Part shown: in pieces, positions 20,406-28,027 of the stretch
Layout of the letters: every line of letters starts with the position of its first letter
Numbering within the stretch: the stretch's first letter is position 1
DNA from: Candidatus Nomurabacteria bacterium
GTDB lineage: Bacteria; Patescibacteriota; Minisyncoccia; Phycocordibacterales; UBA9973
Length of the DNA: 29,162 bases
Assembly (NCBI GenBank): GCA_020850295.1
Contig: JADZEV010000009.1
Location: 1 to 29,162, forward strand
Direction: 5' to 3'
The notes under the pieces: model-generated
Seen by the model: only the letters and a program-made list of their open reading frames with translations
Told to the model about the DNA's origin: nothing
Databases searched by the model: none
Position numbers and translations under genes: made by a program

Positions 20406-21893
20406 TTATCTAGCATAATCTATCACACGGGTTTCGCGGATTATAGTGACCTTGATTTGTCCTGGGTATCTTAGGTCTCTTTCTATATTTAAGGCAATAT
20501 TACGAGCTAGATTTTTTGATTCTAGATCTGATATTGCACTTGGGTGAACAAAAATACGGATTTCTCTACCAGCCTGTAGTACATAAGCCTTCTCTACTCC
20601 TTCATAAGCATTAGCTAAGTTTTCAAGTTCAGCAAGTCTCTTTAAATACATCTCTGCTGTATCGCGTCTGGCTCCTGGTCGAGAACCACTTATCATATCA
20701 GCAGTTTGAACTATTACCGCCTCCAGGGACTCATGAGGACAATCATCATGATGGCTTTTCATGGCAGAAATAATCCTCTCGTCTGTGCCAAATCTTCTAA
20801 GCATTTTAACGCCTATTTCTACATGAGTACCTTCGAATTCATGATCTAAGGCTTTACCAATGTCGTGAACAAGCGCTCCAGCTTTGGCAATATAAGCATC
20901 GGCACCGAGCTCTGTTGCCAACATGCCGGCAACATGAGCCATTTCTATAGAGTGTTGCAAAACATTTTGGCCATAACTACTTCTATAGTGAAGTCTGCCT
21001 AAAATAGCCACAACTCTAGGATCAAGGTTAAAAATGCCACATTCATAAACTGCTGCCGAACCTCGCTCTTTCATTATTTCGTGAATATTATTTTTAGCAG
21101 TTTCAAGCTCTTCTTCTATGCGTGCTGGCTGTATTCGGCCGTCTTTAACTAAGTTCTCAAGTGCACTTGTTGCAATAGCTCTTCTGACTGGATCAAAACA
21201 AGAAACAACTATAAAACCAGGGGATTCATCTATCAAAAGTTCTACTCCTGAAGATCTTTCAAAAGCGCGGATATTCCTGCCTTCTTTTCCGATTATCTTC
21301 CCTTTGATTTCATCATTTGGGATAGCGACACTGGCTGTAGTTAGAGCGTTTGTTGTTGGGACTGAGAGGCGTTGTATAGCAGTCATCAAAATTTCTTTAG
21401 CTCTATCTTTGAGTGAATCTTCCATACCTTGTTGAAGTTTGGAGCTTCTAATGGCAAAATCTTCCTCATACTCCTTTTCGGTTTCTCTAATGAGAGCTTC
21501 TCTAGCATCTTCTTGTGAAAAACTTGAAAGCCTTTCGAGTTCAGCGACCCTTTCTTCCACCAAACCTTCAGCTTTTTTATTTAAATGCTCAATATTTATA
21601 ATTTTTTCCTCAATGATTTTTGCTTTAGTATCAAGCTCGGTCTGTCTTGCATCTAGTAGAGATTCTTTTTTTATAAGCCTGTCTTCTGTGCTCTTTAATT
21701 CAAGTTCTTTTTGTTTTTCTTCTTCTTTGGCTTCATCTATGATCTTTTGAGCTTGCTCTTTAGCATGTATCAACCTTTCACTTATAGAGATTTCAATAGA
21801 GTTTTTGCGGATGATAAAAATAACAGCTCTTATACTATAGCCAATAATCCCTCCCGCAAGGAGCATTCCAACAGCTAATAATAAAGTGTTCAT
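20406..21893 (-). CDS. rny: Ribonuclease Y
   Basis: 495 residues. N-terminal membrane helix (about 5-28), long coiled coil (about 35-170), KH RNA-binding domain (GKIIGKEGRN, 198-207), then HD domain with LVHDIGK (His343, Asp344) and SHHDDCPHESLEA. RNase Y is the membrane-bound endoribonuclease that starts mRNA decay in many bacteria lacking RNase E. All catalytic motifs are intact. It begins 7 nt after clpP, so the two form an operon. Its start has no separate promoter that I can see. Confidence 0.95.
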   Translation of the reverse strand: MNTLLLAVGMLLAGGIIGYSIRAVIFIIRKNSIEISISERLIHAKEQAQKIIDEAKEEEKQKELELKSTEDRLIKKESLLDARQTELDTKAKIIEEKIINIEHLNKKAEGLVEERVAELERLSSFSQEDAREALIRETEKEYEEDFAIRSSKLQQGMEDSLKDRAKEILMTAIQRLSVPTTNALTTASVAIPNDEIKGKIIGKEGRNIRAFERSSGVELLIDESPGFIVVSCFDPVRRAIATSALENLVKDGRIQPARIEEELETAKNNIHEIMKERGSAAVYECGIFNLDPRVVAILGRLHYRSSYGQNVLQHSIEMAHVAGMLATELGADAYIAKAGALVHDIGKALDHEFEGTHVEIGVKMLRRFGTDERIISAMKSHHDDCPHESLEAVIVQTADMISGSRPGARRDTAEMYLKRLAELENLANAYEGVEKAYVLQAGREIRIFVHPSAISDLESKNLARNIALNIERDLRYPGQIKVTIIRETRVIDYAR

Positions 21894-21900
21894 AGTAAAT

Positions 21901-22491
21901 CTACTTTACAGTAGGTGTCTTGGTAATAACTGCGTCAATGATGCCGTACTTTTTGGCTTCAGATGAGTCCATATAGAAATCTCTTTCCATGTCTTCTTGG
22001 ATTTTTGAAAGTTTTTGACCAGTATTTTTTGCAAAAATTTCATTAAGGCGTGCTTTAAGTTTTATAACTTGCTTAGCAGTAATTTCTATATCTGTAACTT
22101 GTCCTTCAAAACCACCGTGCGGTTGGTGAATCATAACTTCAGAGTTCGGTAGCGCGAATCTTTTTCCTTTTGCTCCTCCTGCTAGCAGGTGAGAGCCCAT
22201 AGACGCTGCCATACCTACGCATATAGTAGAAACATCCGGTTTTATAAAATTCATTGTGTCTAAAATAGCGAGACCTGCTGTAACTGATCCCCCTGGAGAA
22301 TTTATATAAAGATAAATATCCTTCTTTGAATCCTCGTTAGCTAAAAATAAAAATTGAGCTATTACAAGATTTGCAACATGATCATCTATTGGACCTGCCA
22401 AAAAAATAATACGATCTTTCAGAAGGCGAGAATAAATATCATAAGCACGCTCACCACCTGCGGTTTTTTCAATAACTGTTGGTATTAACAT
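21901..22491 (-). CDS. clpP: ATP-dependent Clp protease proteolytic subunit
   Basis: 196 residues, standard size. The catalytic triad is intact: Ser97 (GMAASMGS), His122 (MIHQP), Asp171 (ERDFYMD). YINSPGGSV (62-70) is the substrate-binding strand. ClpP forms the two-ring degradation chamber for ClpX/ClpC unfoldases, none of which is in the window. Co-transcribed with rny, linking protein and RNA turnover. The leader is about 65 nt with no Shine-Dalgarno sequence. Confidence 0.96.
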   Translation of the reverse strand: MLIPTVIEKTAGGERAYDIYSRLLKDRIIFLAGPIDDHVANLVIAQFLFLANEDSKKDIYLYINSPGGSVTAGLAILDTMNFIKPDVSTICVGMAASMGSHLLAGGAKGKRFALPNSEVMIHQPHGGFEGQVTDIEITAKQVIKLKARLNEIFAKNTGQKLSKIQEDMERDFYMDSSEAKKYGIIDAVITKTPTVK

Positions 22492-22562
22492 ATTTTTAAA
22501 AAGTTTAAATTTTGTAAATTTGAAAAGGGAAGTTCAGGGAAACAGACTATCAGAATATAGAT

Positions 22563-22591
22563 ACTATAGCGATATTTGTTCCGAAAAGCAA
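22563..22591 (-). promoter_or_regulatory. clpP-rny promoter
   Basis: Minus strand TTGCTT (22591-22586), 17-nt spacer, TATAGT (22568-22563). Confidence 0.6.
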
Positions 22592-22598
22592 AATCTTA

Positions 22599-22626
22599 TT
22601 GACTAAATATATAAATCTAGTATAGT
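22599..22626 (+). promoter_or_regulatory. Promoter of the gene at 22646
   Basis: TTGACT (22599-22604), 16-nt spacer, TATAGT (22621-22626). A GTG start at 22625 would lie in the -10 box, so ATG 22646 is used. Confidence 0.6.
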
Positions 22627-22645
22627 GATAAAAAATTCAAAGCTT

Positions 22646-22891
22646 ATGTATTTAGTTCAAATTGTGATTGTGCCATCTATAGCACAAACAAATGAAGTAC
22701 TAAAAAACGCATTTGATAACCTGAAGGTTTGGACCAGGGTTGTTAAAAATAAATTTGTTGCCGAAAAAGACGAAATTTTATTTTCACTTCGCCGAGAGAA
22801 AAAACTGGATGCAGCAGAATTTTTAGAAAACAAAAAAGATTTTCAGCAACTAATTTTTGATAAAGACGAATGCGTACTATCTGAAGAGTAA
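22646..22891 (+). CDS. Small protein, unknown function
   Basis: 81 residues: MYLVQIVIVPSIAQTNEVLK..., a beta-like N-terminus then helices with a basic middle (VVKNKFVAEKDEILFSLRREKK) and acidic tail (DKDECVLSEE). No signal peptide. No family recognised. It has its own promoter and a terminator shared with the LpxC homologue. Confidence 0.55.
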   Translation: MYLVQIVIVPSIAQTNEVLKNAFDNLKVWTRVVKNKFVAEKDEILFSLRREKKLDAAEFLENKKDFQQLIFDKDECVLSEE

Positions 22892-22897
22892 ATATTA

Positions 22898-22925
22898 AAA
22901 ACCCGGTAAAATTTTACCGGGTTTT
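22898..22925. terminator. Bidirectional terminator
   Basis: AAAACCCGGTAAAA directly followed by TTTTACCGGGTTTT, a perfect palindrome between convergent genes. Confidence 0.85.
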
Positions 22926-22931
22926 ATTTTT

Positions 22932-23735
22932 TCAAGAAAAAGCTTTTTTGACTGCTTCTAAGGTTTCTTTATGACCAGCATTATATCTAAAGCAGTTTAC
23001 TAAAGGTATTGCTTTATAATCACAAAGACCTAGTTCGCCAAAGGCATCTTGTCCTGCATGTGCCCACCATTTTCTGGCTGTTTCATATACAGAAGTATTT
23101 TTATTTTTCCATGAAACATACTCTATATTTGGCCAGCCAAAAAAGGAAGCTAGGTTTGCAAAATGTTTTCTCCAGTGAGGAAACCCCTGAGGCTTGGCTT
23201 CAATAAATTCTTGTATCAAACCTAGATCTTCTAAGGTTACTTTGAAATTAATTCTAGGCAGATCTTTCCATTTGCTATGAAGATGCAACAAAAAGCCTTC
23301 TGATTTTTTTATTGAAACTTCAGTGGCGATACTATTGAAAGTATTTACGTATGATTCGTCGTTAGGTTTAATAAACGGAAAATCTTCATCAGTCTGAACC
23401 CAAGAACCTTTTAATTGTTTAATATAACCACTTGCGCCTCCAAGATATGGTGGCCATTTGTTGTGAACAATTAAGATTACTTGATCTAAACCAATTAGCA
23501 TTTTTAAAGCGATAATGTGTTCTATAACGGCCAGCTCTGTTCCTCCTGAGCTAAGTTCTAGTCTACCTTTTTTTGAGACAGCAATTCTAAAATCAACAGG
23601 AACATCTCCGTTTGTTTTTGTTCTTAAAAACCAGCCAGGTCTTTCTGCGGGTTTGAATGTAATGCTTGAATTAAATCCCCAAAAATTTGGCCCCGTAACA
23701 GTGACTTCTTTGGTCAGTATTTTTCTTTTTATCAT
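22932..23735 (-). CDS. LpxC-family zinc deacetylase homologue
   Basis: 267 residues against about 305 for E. coli LpxC. The N-terminus follows LpxC closely (MIKRKILTKEVTVTG; ITFKPAERPGWFLRT; PVDF), then VIEHIIALKMLIGLDQ with Glu72-His73 where LpxC has the general base and first zinc ligand. Near the end, WAHAGQDAFGEL gives His226-xxx-Asp230 and YNAGHKETLEAV gives His255, matching the remaining zinc ligands and the general acid. So all five key positions are kept although overall similarity is low and DGSA is replaced by GGAS. LpxC deacetylates UDP-3-O-acyl-GlcNAc in lipid A synthesis; no other lipid A gene is here. A related acyl- or N-acetyl-sugar substrate is possible. Confidence 0.65.
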   Translation of the reverse strand: MIKRKILTKEVTVTGPNFWGFNSSITFKPAERPGWFLRTKTNGDVPVDFRIAVSKKGRLELSSGGTELAVIEHIIALKMLIGLDQVILIVHNKWPPYLGGASGYIKQLKGSWVQTDEDFPFIKPNDESYVNTFNSIATEVSIKKSEGFLLHLHSKWKDLPRINFKVTLEDLGLIQEFIEAKPQGFPHWRKHFANLASFFGWPNIEYVSWKNKNTSVYETARKWWAHAGQDAFGELGLCDYKAIPLVNCFRYNAGHKETLEAVKKAFS

Positions 23736-23776
23736 AGTACTTTTTTGACAACATTAATCTTTTGTCAGAAAAAGTC

Positions 23777-23802
23777 AAATGACTCACATTTGTGAGTCAT
23801 TT
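23777..23802 (-). terminator. Terminator between lpxC-like and tig
   Basis: AAATGACTCACA-TT-TGTGAGTCATTT, a perfect 12-bp stem with a T-rich minus-strand tail; it ends the tig transcript. Confidence 0.85.
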
Positions 23803-23810
23803 TAGTATTT

Positions 23811-24845
23811 TTATAAATTCTCTAAGCTAGACAGGATTTTTTCATTTATTAAGACCATGTCGGCAAAGGCTTTGGTTCTAGCAAGATCAGCCCCAGGGTA
23901 TTGAGACATTAATTTTTGTGCTTCAGAGTCAACTTCTTCGTCTGTATTTTTTACATCCATATCTTTGGCAATAGCGTTGATGACCATTTGGAAACGAGCT
24001 CGGCGTTCTGCTTCACCTTTGAATTCTTCCATCAAATCTTTGCGAGTTTTCTTGGTGTGAGCTAAGTAGTCTTCAAATTTCATCCCGCTTCTTGAAACAT
24101 CTGATTCTATTTGAGCTATCATCTTTTCTTGTTCTGATTCTAGGATAATCTTTGGAACATCAAAAGTAGCTTCTTTGATAATAGCATCCATGATATTGAT
24201 TCTTCGTTTGTCTTTTTCGGCAAGGTCTTTTTCTTTCAAAACATTTTCTTTGATTTTAGTTTGTAGTTCTGACAAGTCCTTAAAAGCACCAAAGCTTTTG
24301 GCGAACTCATCGTTTACTTCAGGGAGTTCTTCCTTGTGATCGTGTTTATCATCTGGACCATGTACATGGCCATAAGCACGCATTTGACGAAGGTCTTCTA
24401 TAACCTTATCTACCTCTTCTTCGCTAACTGATACTTCAGCTATAGCAGGGGCGCTCTTAGCAAGTTTTTTATAATCTGGAAGCTTTATGTTTGGCAAAAT
24501 AGCAGTAGTTAGGGTAAAGCCTAGAGAGTTATCTCTTGCTAGTTTTGTTATAGAGACATTTGGTCTGCCGATAGCGTCTATTTTATTTTCTTCTAAAACA
24601 GAAGGGTAGAGTTCTTGGAGTGCAAGCTCAGCCATGTCAGATAGTATTAGCTCATCTCCCAAATGTTTCTTTGCAACATTTTCTGGAACAGAACCTTTTC
24701 TAAAACCATCTATTTCTAGAAGTTTTGAGAGTTGTTCAAAAGCTTTCTTTTCATATTTAACAAAATATTCCCAGGCCACTTCGCCTTTTATTTCTAACAT
24801 TGAATCAGGAAGATTTGTAATAGATAAATTGTTTATTTTACTCAT
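23811..24845 (-). CDS. tig: Trigger factor lacking the PPIase domain
   Basis: 344 residues against about 430 in E. coli. The ribosome-binding N-domain is present (GFRKGSVPENVAKK, near residues 47-60, replaces the usual GFRxGxxP signature) and the helical C-terminal chaperone arms follow (from about 175). The FKBP-type prolyl isomerase domain is missing: in its place is a short linker with a histidine/acidic cluster, HVHGPDDKHDHKEE (about 159-172). Trigger factor shelters nascent chains at the ribosome exit, and the isomerase is dispensable for this. It follows two small genes on the same strand (45-nt gap). Confidence 0.92.
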   Translation of the reverse strand: MSKINNLSITNLPDSMLEIKGEVAWEYFVKYEKKAFEQLSKLLEIDGFRKGSVPENVAKKHLGDELILSDMAELALQELYPSVLEENKIDAIGRPNVSITKLARDNSLGFTLTTAILPNIKLPDYKKLAKSAPAIAEVSVSEEEVDKVIEDLRQMRAYGHVHGPDDKHDHKEELPEVNDEFAKSFGAFKDLSELQTKIKENVLKEKDLAEKDKRRINIMDAIIKEATFDVPKIILESEQEKMIAQIESDVSRSGMKFEDYLAHTKKTRKDLMEEFKGEAERRARFQMVINAIAKDMDVKNTDEEVDSEAQKLMSQYPGADLARTKAFADMVLINEKILSSLENL

Positions 24846-24890
24846 AGTTTCGGCAGTCTAACACACTGTAGCTATATACCAAAATTAATT

Positions 24891-25130
24891 TTAATTAGAA
24901 TAACTCGGTATCTCTATAGAGCCAACAGCAGCTTCAAGGTCGGAGGCTTTTTCAAAATTAGTCTTTGGTTTTTGTTCTATAGAAACAGGGCTTGGAACTA
25001 CAGATTCTTTTTGTTTTTCTATAAGCCAAAAAACTCCAAACAAAACAACTACTATAAATATAAGTATTATTGCCCAAGGGCTTTTGCGCTGTGGGTCTTT
25101 ATAATTAATGTCTTTGGACATTTGATCCAT
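24891..25130 (-). CDS. Small single-pass membrane protein
   Basis: 79 residues from ATG 25130 (MDQMSKD); ATG 25121 is also possible. A basic N-terminus, one hydrophobic helix (about 18-38, PWAIILIFIVVVLFGVFWLI), then a polar extracytoplasmic tail. No known domain. It starts about 5 nt after the preceding gene's stop, so the two are co-transcribed and might work together at the membrane. Confidence 0.65.
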   Translation of the reverse strand: MDQMSKDINYKDPQRKSPWAIILIFIVVVLFGVFWLIEKQKESVVPSPVSIEQKPKTNFEKASDLEAAVGSIEIPSYSN

Positions 25131-25135
25131 AGAAT

Positions 25136-25639
25136 TTAATTTGTTTCCTTAGGAGTAATGCTTTCTTTTAATGAGGTGATGCTGTATATAAGCATAGCCT
25201 TTGTTTCTTTTAATGAATCTTCTGATTTTTTAAGAGGGTCTTTTAATATAACAGGAGTAGTTTCTTTTTTGGTTAATGCTTTATCTGTTTTTGTTTCTGG
25301 GAAAATTCCAGCAAATTGGTCTATAGCATCTGTAGCAATTTGGAAAGAGTTTTTAGCACTAGATAAATAATCTAGAGCGTCAGATACATCTTTGCCGTTT
25401 TTTGTTAGTAATTCTATAAGGACTTGAGTTCTTTCAATTACTGATTTTAATTTTGATGCAGTAGAACGGAGATCTTGTTCTATTTTCTTTTTCTTTGCCT
25501 CGGCAGAGTCATTTTTGGTGTCTTTAGTAGTATCTGCAGAATCAGCCTTATCTGGTGTGATAGGTGTTGTTTCGGCTGCCAAAACAGGAGAACCGAGCAA
25601 TATTATGGCTAAAAAGCTAGTAATAATAGTCTTTTTCAT
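25136..25639 (-). CDS. Exported helical protein
   Basis: 167 residues from ATG 25639. Sec signal peptide MKKTIITSFLAIILLGSPVLA with AxA-type cleavage (VLA-AET). The mature part is charged and helical (KKKKIEQDLRSTASKLKSVIE; ALDYLSSAKNSFQIATDAI), likely coiled coil. An in-frame start at 25654 is rejected because it overlaps the -10 box. First gene of a probable operon with the membrane protein at 24891 and perhaps tig. Confidence 0.7.
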   Translation of the reverse strand: MKKTIITSFLAIILLGSPVLAAETTPITPDKADSADTTKDTKNDSAEAKKKKIEQDLRSTASKLKSVIERTQVLIELLTKNGKDVSDALDYLSSAKNSFQIATDAIDQFAGIFPETKTDKALTKKETTPVILKDPLKKSEDSLKETKAMLIYSITSLKESITPKETN

Positions 25640-25645
25640 GGTTTT

Positions 25646-25651
25646 ATTATA
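25646..25651 (-). promoter_or_regulatory. -10 box of the exported protein gene
   Basis: Perfect TATAAT, 6 nt, ATG: predicted leaderless mRNA. -35 weak. Confidence 0.5.
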
Positions 25652-25695
25652 CACAATTTAAGACGATTTACTAGGGTATTTATTACATAGAGGTA

Positions 25696-25723
25696 TTTAC
25701 TTTTTGCTTTTATGAGTTATAGT
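25696..25723 (+). promoter_or_regulatory. Promoter of the gene at 25756
   Basis: TTTACT (25696-25701), 16-nt spacer, TATAGT (25718-25723). Confidence 0.4.
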
Positions 25724-25755
25724 TAGAAAAACTTTCAAAAAACTAAATTTTTTTT

Positions 25756-25980
25756 ATGAAAGAGTTTAAAAATAAAAACTTTGGAATTGTTCTATCTATG
25801 ATCTTCAACAGATTGGTACCACCATTTTTTGTTTTTGGATTAGTGGCGGTTGCTATTCTTAGGATCTTTTTTCTAGACTCTGAAGATTCATTCAATGTCT
25901 TTATTTTTGTTGTAATTATTACCTGCGTACTTTTGTTACTTGGTTTTTTACTTGGTGGCTACAAAGAAGCTGAAGATTAA
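25756..25980 (+). CDS. Small two-helix membrane protein
   Basis: 74 residues. Two hydrophobic helices (about 22-40, PPFFVFGLVAVAILRIFF, and 47-66, VFIFVVIITCVLLLLGFLL) separated by an acidic turn (DSEDS), tail YKEAED. No family recognised; it resembles the other small two-helix proteins in the window only in layout. Confidence 0.6.
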   Translation: MKEFKNKNFGIVLSMIFNRLVPPFFVFGLVAVAILRIFFLDSEDSFNVFIFVVIITCVLLLLGFLLGGYKEAED

Positions 25981-25992
25981 GATAGTAAAATC

Positions 25993-26021
25993 AAAATGCC
26001 CTGCATTGAACAGGGTATTTT
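25993..26021. terminator. Bidirectional terminator
   Basis: AAAATGCCCTG/CAGGGTATTTT with a 7-nt loop (one G-U pair), between the small membrane gene (+) and ppa (-). Confidence 0.75.
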
Positions 26022-26030
26022 TTATTTCTT

Positions 26031-26582
26031 TTATTTTTGGAATTTTTGCTTATAAAGCTCTATAGATTTTGTGATTGCTTCCATAGCTCCATTTTTATCT
26101 CGAACAGAGTCAATGCTTACAGGATACTTATTTGGATCATCACCTTTGAGGAGTTTGTAAGTTTCAAAAAAGTGAACCCATTCTTTCAAGACATGTTTGT
26201 TAAAGTCAGGTAGGTCTTTTATATCATCAAAGCGTCTGTCATTTATAGGTACTGCGATGATTTTTGCATCACTTTCTCCTGAGTCAACCATATCTATAAT
26301 ACCGATAGGCCTAACAGCTACCAATACTCCTATATCAAGTGGAAATGTAGACATAACAAGTACATCTAGCGCGTCTCCATCTTCCCAAAGTGTTTGAGGT
26401 GCAAAAGCATAGTTCATTGGGTAAGGAGCGCCGTTGTAGTTAGCTCTATCGAGGGCTATTAAACCAGTGTCTTTGTCTATTTCGTATTTGTTGTGAGAGC
26501 CTTTTGGTATTTCAATAATACAATTTAGTTCGTTAGGAATATTTTCTCCTACAGATATATCGTGCCAAAGATTTGTACTCAT
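26031..26582 (-). CDS. ppa: Inorganic pyrophosphatase, family I
   Basis: 183 residues, the bacterial family I size. Motifs: IEIPKGSHNKYEID, YPMNYAF, and the signature DGDALDVLV (Asp68, Asp70, Asp73) that binds Mg2+ and pyrophosphate, then KIIAVPINDRR. It hydrolyses pyrophosphate, pulling nucleotide polymerisation forward. The ATG overlaps the nusA stop (TAATG), so the two are translationally coupled in one operon. Confidence 0.95.
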   Translation of the reverse strand: MSTNLWHDISVGENIPNELNCIIEIPKGSHNKYEIDKDTGLIALDRANYNGAPYPMNYAFAPQTLWEDGDALDVLVMSTFPLDIGVLVAVRPIGIIDMVDSGESDAKIIAVPINDRRFDDIKDLPDFNKHVLKEWVHFFETYKLLKGDDPNKYPVSIDSVRDKNGAMEAITKSIELYKQKFQK

Positions 26583-27832
26583 TATTGTGTTTCCTCATTT
26601 ACTTCTTCTAATTTTTCTTCAGTAGCTTCCGGTGCTTCTGTTTCTGTACTAGCCTCAGCATTCTCATTGTTTTCACTTAGCTCAGAAAGAGGTTTAAAAT
26701 CTTCTCCTTCAGGTGTTTCAGCTACTTCTTCTGCAGGAAGCTCACTTCCTTTTATGTCTATCTTCCAACCAGTTAATTTTGCGGCAAGACGAACATTTTG
26801 ACCTCCTTTTCCGATAGCTAAAGATAGTTGGTCTGGTGTAACCTCGATAGTTGCCTTGTGTTCTTCTTCGTCCAAAACAACTTCAAGGACCTTAGCAGGA
26901 GAGAGGGCTTTTCTGACAAATTCTTCTGGATCAGAAGACCATTCTATAATGTCTATTTTTTCGCCACTAAGTTCGTTCATAACAGTACTTACGCGAACAC
27001 CTCTTTGACCAACACACGAACCAACTGGATCAATATTTGGATCTTCTGTGTAAACAGCTATTTTTGAACGAGCTCCTGGTTCTCTGGCAATAGATTTTAC
27101 TTCCACTAAACCGTTTGCTATCTCAGGAGATTCTTGGGCAAATAGCTTTTCCATGAATTTTGGATGAGTTCTTGAGATTTTCAAGTTTATACCTCGAGGA
27201 GATTCTTCTACATGGTATAGATATCCGCGGATACGAGAACCTCTATTGTAGTGCTCGCCTGGTATTTGGTCTGCTGGAGGAATAACACCTGTTGCTCTGT
27301 TGAAATCAATAAAAACATTTCCTCGGTCAACTTTTTGGATATGGCCTGAAACTATGTCTCCTTCTTTACTACCAAACTCCTCCATAATAGAACCTCTTTC
27401 AGCCTCACGGATTCGTTGGATAATAACTTGTTTCGCTGTTTGCGCAGCAATACGTCCAAAATCATCTTTTGGTTCTAGGTTGAAAACTATTTCGTCTCCT
27501 ATTTGGGCGTCACTTTTTATAATACGAGCATCTTCTAGAAGAATATGTTTTTCTTCGTTATATGCTTCTCTCTCATCTGCCTCATCTTTATCTTCAGTTT
27601 CATCTTCGAAATAAACCAAAGAATCATCAACTACAGTTTTTACCTGGTCAAATGAAACACTTCCAGCATCAAGGTCTATGTGTGAGCGAACTACCTGTCC
27701 TTTTTTACCGTATTCTTTTTTGTAGGCAGCGGCTAGGGATTGTTCTATAGCATCGATGAGCTTTTCTCGACCAATGCGTCGCTCGGTTTCAAGTTGTTCT
27801 ATAGCTATTTTTAAGGCTTTTATATCTAACAT
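26582..27832 (-). CDS. nusA: Transcription termination/antitermination factor NusA
   Basis: 416 residues. N-terminal RNA polymerase-binding domain (about 1-150, with an acidic insert EDETEDKDEADEREAYNEE), S1 domain (GDIVSGHIQKVDRGNVFIDF), KH1 (DPVGSCVGQRGVRVSTVMNE) and KH2 (QLSLAIGKGGQNVRLAAKL). An acidic, low-complexity tail of about 55 residues replaces the repeat domains of E. coli NusA. NusA controls pausing, hairpin termination and antitermination, fitting the many intrinsic terminators here. The leader is about 99 nt with two hairpins. Confidence 0.95.
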   Translation of the reverse strand: MLDIKALKIAIEQLETERRIGREKLIDAIEQSLAAAYKKEYGKKGQVVRSHIDLDAGSVSFDQVKTVVDDSLVYFEDETEDKDEADEREAYNEEKHILLEDARIIKSDAQIGDEIVFNLEPKDDFGRIAAQTAKQVIIQRIREAERGSIMEEFGSKEGDIVSGHIQKVDRGNVFIDFNRATGVIPPADQIPGEHYNRGSRIRGYLYHVEESPRGINLKISRTHPKFMEKLFAQESPEIANGLVEVKSIAREPGARSKIAVYTEDPNIDPVGSCVGQRGVRVSTVMNELSGEKIDIIEWSSDPEEFVRKALSPAKVLEVVLDEEEHKATIEVTPDQLSLAIGKGGQNVRLAAKLTGWKIDIKGSELPAEEVAETPEGEDFKPLSELSENNENAEASTETEAPEATEEKLEEVNEETQ

Positions 27833-27846
27833 AATATTTATATTGT

Positions 27847-27862
27847 TCCGCCGGCTGGCGGA
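27847..27862. repeat. Palindrome TCCGCCGGCTGGCGGA before nusA
   Basis: One base different from the cca copy at 10631-10646. It forms a hairpin about 15 nt upstream of the nusA ATG. Confidence 0.65.
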
Positions 27863-27897
27863 TAAATTTGTAAGGTTTTTTATTGATTTTCAACAGA

Positions 27898-27926
27898 AAT
27901 GTCCGAACCTTTCGGCGTCGGACATT
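27898..27926 (-). promoter_or_regulatory. Leader hairpin of nusA
   Basis: AATGTCCGA/TCGGACATT, a perfect 9-bp stem with an 11-nt loop, inside the predicted nusA leader. The minus-strand sequence after it is only moderately T-rich, so an attenuator is possible but not clear. Confidence 0.45.
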
Positions 27927-27937
27927 ACTATGATGCC

Positions 27938-27988
27938 AATATAGCATATATATACTGTATTGACAAAGCATATTAAAAAGTTTATATA
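27938..27988. promoter_or_regulatory. Overlapping divergent promoters of nusA-ppa and the DUF397 gene
   Basis: Minus strand: TTGTCA (27966-27961), 17 nt, TATATT (27943-27938). Plus strand: TTGACA (27960-27965), 17 nt, TATATA (27983-27988). The -35 boxes overlap, so the two directions compete. Confidence 0.65.
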
Positions 27989-28027
27989 TTAAATGTAAAT
28001 AAATTGTTCATTTTTTAATCATTCTTT

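Noticed and set aside
379..27971. Open frames opposite the long genes (for example over the VirD4-like gene, rny, nusA and tig)
   Set aside because: They are low-complexity, Ser/Leu-rich translations of the antisense strand without promoters or known domains.
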